Assembly (NCBI GenBank): GCA_003661745.1
Contig: QMWS01000005.1
Span: 1-17,038, forward strand
Reading direction: 5' to 3'
DNA length: 17,038 bases
Source of the DNA: Thermoprotei archaeon
GTDB taxonomy: Archaea; Thermoproteota; Thermoprotei_A; Sulfolobales; NBVN01
Part shown: piece after piece, positions 13,949 to 17,038 of the stretch
Numbering within the stretch: the first letter of the stretch is position 1
Layout of the letters: every line of letters starts with the position of its first letter
Translations under genes and position numbers: made by a program
Notes under the pieces: model-generated
Database searches by the model: none
Seen by the model: the letters and a program-made list of their open reading frames with translations, nothing else
What the model was told of the DNA's origin: nothing

Positions 13949-14386
13949 TCAATCTCTTAGCAAGTTTTTAAAGAGTGGGATTAGAGGTTTCCATATTTTC
14001 TCATCAATGTAAATCTCTTTAAGCGTGAAATATTTCACGCTTAAAATTTTTTGTGTAAACATATTCTTTACTAACGTATTTCCTAACTTTCTATAATGTT
14101 GAAGTAATTGCTGAGCATATTTTAATTTGGCATCCTTGAAAGCATCATATGTTGCTTCAGAGGCAGATTCAAAATGAGAAAATTTATCAAAAAATACACT
14201 TAACATTTTGAAGCTTAAATTAATTATTGATGTTTCTAACTGTCTAAAGAATACAGTGTATTTTGCTGAAATTTTTGCTAACAAGTTATACGCATCATCT
14301 ATTAGAACGAGTATTTCGTGGTAAATTTTCTTTTCAAGACTATATATTAACTGTACTTCTTTCTTAATGATTTCATATTCATGCAT
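13949..14386 (-). CDS. Unknown helical, coiled-coil-like protein
   Basis: A 145-residue open frame starting at ATG 14386. It is almost all helix with heptad-like spacing (EYEIIKKEVQLIYSLEKKIY, then AYNLLAKISAK, and AKLKYAQQLLQHYRKL), has no membrane segment and no motif I can place. There is no ribosome binding site before the ATG, and the frame stays open upstream for about 22 codons inside the antisense strand of the truncated antiporter gene, so its own 5' end may have been lost at the same breakpoint. The codons for ILSVKYFTLK are embedded in a perfect 28-nt palindrome. The composition is protein-like and the frame uninterrupted, so I regard it as probably coding. Confidence 0.45.
   Translation of the reverse strand: MHEYEIIKKEVQLIYSLEKKIYHEILVLIDDAYNLLAKISAKYTVFFRQLETSIINLSFKMLSVFFDKFSHFESASEATYDAFKDAKLKYAQQLLQHYRKLGNTLVKNMFTQKILSVKYFTLKEIYIDEKIWKPLIPLFKNLLRD
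14018..14045. repeat. Perfect 28-nt palindrome followed by a T run
   Basis: The half-site TTTAAGCGTGAAAT (14018-14031) is followed immediately by its exact complement, with no spacer, and on the plus strand then by ATTTTTT (14046-14052). It is inside the 13949-14386 frame. It could act as a dimer binding site or as a hairpin. Confidence 0.6.
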
Positions 14387-15230
14387 GACTTCGTGGACGA
14401 TGACTCTGCTAAGCTTTGTTTTAGCTAAGTCTGTACAATTCCCCTTTTACTCATGGCTTATAGATGCTATGGTAGCTCCTACGCCTGCTTCAGCCTTTCT
14501 CCACGGCGCCGCTATGATTGAAATGGGTGTTTATTTGTTAGGTAGGATAATTCAGTTCATTAATACATTGCCTGAAATATGCTTTACAATACTTGCAATT
14601 CCTATAGTAATTACTTGCATTATTTGTGTTCTCATGTACCCTATCCAAACTGATGCTAAAAAATTATTAGCTTACTCAACAGTAAATGAGGTCATGACAA
14701 TGTATGTTAGGTTAGCCTATGCTATCATAAACCCTACTATTGGCTTGAAAGCTTCAACCTCATATCTTATAAGCCATGCTTACCTCAAAGGTTTAGGTTT
14801 CCTTATTGTCGGAGTCTTCGGATATGTTTATGGAACTCATGTTATGAGAAACATTAAAGGCCTTCTTCTCTCCACTAAACTAGTTACAATAGGATGGATT
14901 TCAGCAATACTTAGGCTATCAGGCATACCTCCATTTAACCTATTCTTCGGTAAGCTTTACATTTTAACGTCAGTAAGTAAATTTGCCAACGCTATCCATT
15001 TAGTTCCAATATTTTCCATGCTCATAAGTTCATGCATGTTCTTTATAGTAAGTATTAAATGGTTAGAAAAAACAGTCTTCTCAAACTCTGAACTAACCAT
15101 TAATAGAATTAACATACCTTCATTAATGAAATACACTATAGCTGCACTTATTGTGATATCATTAACGTCTTATCTTCTATCATACAATATGATATCACAT
15201 ATTACAATTTATGGAGGTATTTCTGTATGA
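14385..15230 (+). pseudogene. 5'-truncated antiporter-like (NuoL/MrpA-type) subunit
   Basis: The open frame contains only the second half of a proton-pumping antiporter-like subunit: LAKSVQFPFYSWLIDAMVAP (membrane helix 7 with its key Lys), TPASAFLHGAAMIEMGVYLL, KKLLAYSTVNEVMTM, and ISHAYLKGLGFLIVGVFGYV followed by LRLSGIPPFNLFFGKL. The first six helices, about 200 residues including the helix-5 Glu, are missing; the sequence upstream of about 14395 has none of this character and instead carries an opposing ORF. The family pattern MVKxG is MIEMG here, losing a conserved Lys. It overlaps the next gene by ATGA, so this was an operon of a respiratory, hydrogenase-linked or Mrp-type complex. ATG 14400 could also start the residual frame. 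Confidence 0.8.
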
Positions 15231-16547
15231 ATGATAAAATTAAGATAATGAAAATATCATTATACTCTCTTATAGTATTATCACTATTAATGATTACATT
15301 TACCATGTACTTTCATAAAATAACAGTTAGTATTGGAGGCCTAATATTTCATATTGATAATTTATCTTTACCTTTTATCATAAATGCTGGCCTTATAGGA
15401 ATAGCTGCCCTAGTATCCTCCTATAAATATATGCAATTGTATGAGGAGCGTACTTTAAAGCTTCCTTACCTTACACTACTTTTCATATTCATACTCACAA
15501 TGATGATTATTCCTATGGTTAGAAACTGGATTACGTTCATATTCTTCTGGGAAGTAATGACGTTACTTTCATACTTCTTAGTAATTCATGATTATAAGGA
15601 TTCTACGGTGTTGAACATAGGCCGCAATTACTTCATAATAATGCATGTTTTAAGCACTAGTGCGCTATTACTAATGTTTATGTTCATTAGACACTCTGTT
15701 GGAACATATGATTTCACATACTATAGTAAGCTAAGTGACATACTTCTTACACTTAGCTTAATAGGTTTTGGAACTAAAGCAGGCTTATTTCCTTTACACT
15801 TTTGGCTTCCACAAACACACCCTGTAGCTCCATCACCTGTATCAGCATTGCTTTCAGGGAGCATGGTTAAACTCGGCATATACGGTTTAATAAGGTTAAT
15901 TACTCTAATGGAGAGCAGTACTCCATCATGGTTTTCCAGTTTAATTTTTGCATTAGCCATAATGAATATTATATTAGCTTTCATAATGTACCCCTTACAA
16001 AAAGATGTTAAGAAACTATTTGCCTGGACAACTATTGGCAATATTGGATGGATTATGTTTATGGTTGCAAGCTACGCTTTCGGACTAGAAAATGCAGTAT
16101 CCATCATAGGCTTTTACGTTTTAAGCCATGGTTTAGCTAAAGCATCAGTTTTTATTTTATCGGGCGGAGTACTCTACGTATATGGTACTAAGGATTTAAA
16201 TAAGGTTAAAGGTATGATACATAGCAATAAGTCATTAGCACTACTTTTATCAGCATCCATACTTGGCCTTGAAGGTGTTCCACCTTCAAGTCTCTTCCTA
16301 TGTAAACATGACGTAGTTTTAAAGCTATTACAAGTTAACTTAGGCTTAGGTATTGCCGTACTTATAAACTGGGTTTTAGATTTTCATAATATTTTTAGCA
16401 ATTATTCACGAATATATTTTTGCTGAAGGACGCCCTCAGACATTTAGACCTTTGCCTAAGAGCATACCATATACTGCTTTATGCTTAATAATGTTATCTA
16501 TATTAGCTTATCCTCTACTATCACTTATAAGTGGTGGGAGCCCCTAG
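15227..16547 (+). pseudogene. Second antiporter-like (NuoL/M/N-type) subunit, one frameshift near its 3' end
   Basis: ATG 15227 overlaps the previous stop (ATGA) and has a strong GGAGGT at 15213-15218. The 399-residue frame carries the complete proton-channel set: E109 (FFWEVMTLLSYFLV), K184 (GFGTKAGLFPLHFWLP), K215 (SGSMVKLGIYGLIRL), KKLFAWTTIGNIGWI and SHGLAKASVFILSGGVL. Near 16372-16382 the frame shifts by one base; the other frame continues in register with IFIIFLAIIHEYIFAEGRPQ and PLLSLISGG to a TAG at 16545-16547, 11 nt before the next gene. The full product would be about 440 residues and 14 helices. PPSSLFLCKHD has Cys-Lys where the family has a Gly/Ala-Lys (PPF..F.SK) pattern. With the frameshift, only the last helix is lost. 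Confidence 0.85.
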
Positions 16548-16558
16548 AGGCTTAAAGC

Positions 16559-17038
16559 ATGCTGGCAATATTAAGTTTAATAATACTACTCTACGGAGTA
16601 TCCAGTTTAGCCGGCCTCTTAATGCATAAGAAATATGGATTAGCTATTAAAATGTCAAGCACAATTTCCGCCATAGCGTCATTAGCCTTATTCACTACAT
16701 CAATATTTACACTATTAGGTGTTAAAGCTGCTCCTACACTTCCCCTTAAACTTAATTTATTGATACTTCCTATCTACATAGACTACTTCGCATTATTCAT
16801 GCTAGCATTACTTGGTTTACTTGGTGTTTCAACAGCGATATACTCTATATCATATATGGAGTGATACAGCCGTATGGGGCATGGATGGCTCTATGGTTTA
16901 TTATATAATGTATTCATGCTTTCTCTTTTAATCATAATTATATCGAGAAATCTATTATTTTTCCTCTTTTTCTGGGAAATTACAACATTAACCTCATATT
17001 TCCTAATAATTTGGGAATACTATATTAGTACTGCTAGA
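16559..17038 (+). pseudogene. Third antiporter-like subunit, in-frame TGA, runs off the window
   Basis: ATG 16559 has AGAGG 8 nt upstream and follows the previous gene by 11 nt. The frame is open for 101 codons (LPIYIDYFALFMLALLGLLG, then IYSISYME), meets TGA at 16862-16864 and continues in the same frame, with no shift, to the window end: YSRMGHGWLYGLLYNVFMLS and LFFLFFWEITTLTSYFLIIW, the latter carrying the helix-5 Glu (about residue 140). This is the N-terminal third of a NuoL/MbhH/HyfB-like subunit. The stop lies in the loop just after SISYM, which matches YSIGYM in homologues. A single base change explains it. Three such subunits in a row suggest an Mrp-containing hydrogenase or complex-I-like enzyme whose other subunits lie to the right. 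Confidence 0.8.

Noticed and set aside
15721..16041. 106-residue minus-strand ORF
   Set aside because: Antisense to the antiporter-like subunit helices 7-9; no independent support.
1..17038. Genome-wide reassignment of TGA to Trp
   Set aside because: TGA properly ends hepT, vapB, the 6107 gene and the first antiporter frame (as part of ATGA), and TGG is used for Trp throughout; isolated mutations explain the three in-frame TGAs.

Overview
This window looks like part of the chromosome of an AT-rich, probably hyperthermophilic and anaerobic archaeon. A crenarchaeote (Thermoproteota, Desulfurococcales-like) is my best guess, but the species cannot be fixed from sequence alone. The archaeal signs are TATA boxes about 25 nt upstream of starts, GGTGA/GGAGGT-type ribosome binding sites, GTG and TTG starts, a HepT/MntA and a VapB/VapC toxin-antitoxin pair, a stomatin/NfeD pair, and tandem antiporter-like (NuoL/M/N-type) subunits of a membrane respiratory or hydrogenase-like complex. 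No tRNA, rRNA or CRISPR array was found.

Layout. 1-4300 is an accessory region: the 5' end of a gene leaving the window at base 1, a broken MazG-like pyrophosphohydrolase, a possible TnpB remnant, hepT-mntA, a broken small ORF, vapBC behind a striking repeat array, and a frameshifted helical protein gene. 4200-5914 (minus strand) is a decayed operon: an aspartic-protease remnant, a small unknown ORF, and an MFS transporter split by a roughly 207-bp insertion that looks like a deletion derivative (MITE) of an IS200/IS605-type TnpB element. 6107-8001 holds a membrane-anchored unknown protein and a broken unknown partner. 8117-10315 (minus) is an intact nfeD-stomatin pair. 10862-13770 holds a URO-D-superfamily protein, an unknown remnant, a frameshifted EamA/DMT exporter and a short ChrA. 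13949-17038 holds an unknown coiled-coil ORF facing a 5'-truncated antiporter-like subunit gene, then two more subunit genes, one frameshifted and one with an in-frame TGA that runs off the window.

The dominant property is gene breakage. At least ten reading units are interrupted by single-base shifts, premature stops, truncation or insertion, while neighbours of similar length (nfeD, stomatin, URO-D, hepT-mntA, vapBC, chrA) are perfectly open. This is either real erosion of an accessory and bioenergetic region or an assembly with local indel errors. The insertion, the truncation and breaks outside homopolymers favour real decay for at least part of it. The best candidates for new biology are the three-copy 21-bp-phased GTTTTAC array at the vapBC promoter, the hairpin over the mazG ribosome binding site, and the TnpB-derived element with its GC-rich structured end.
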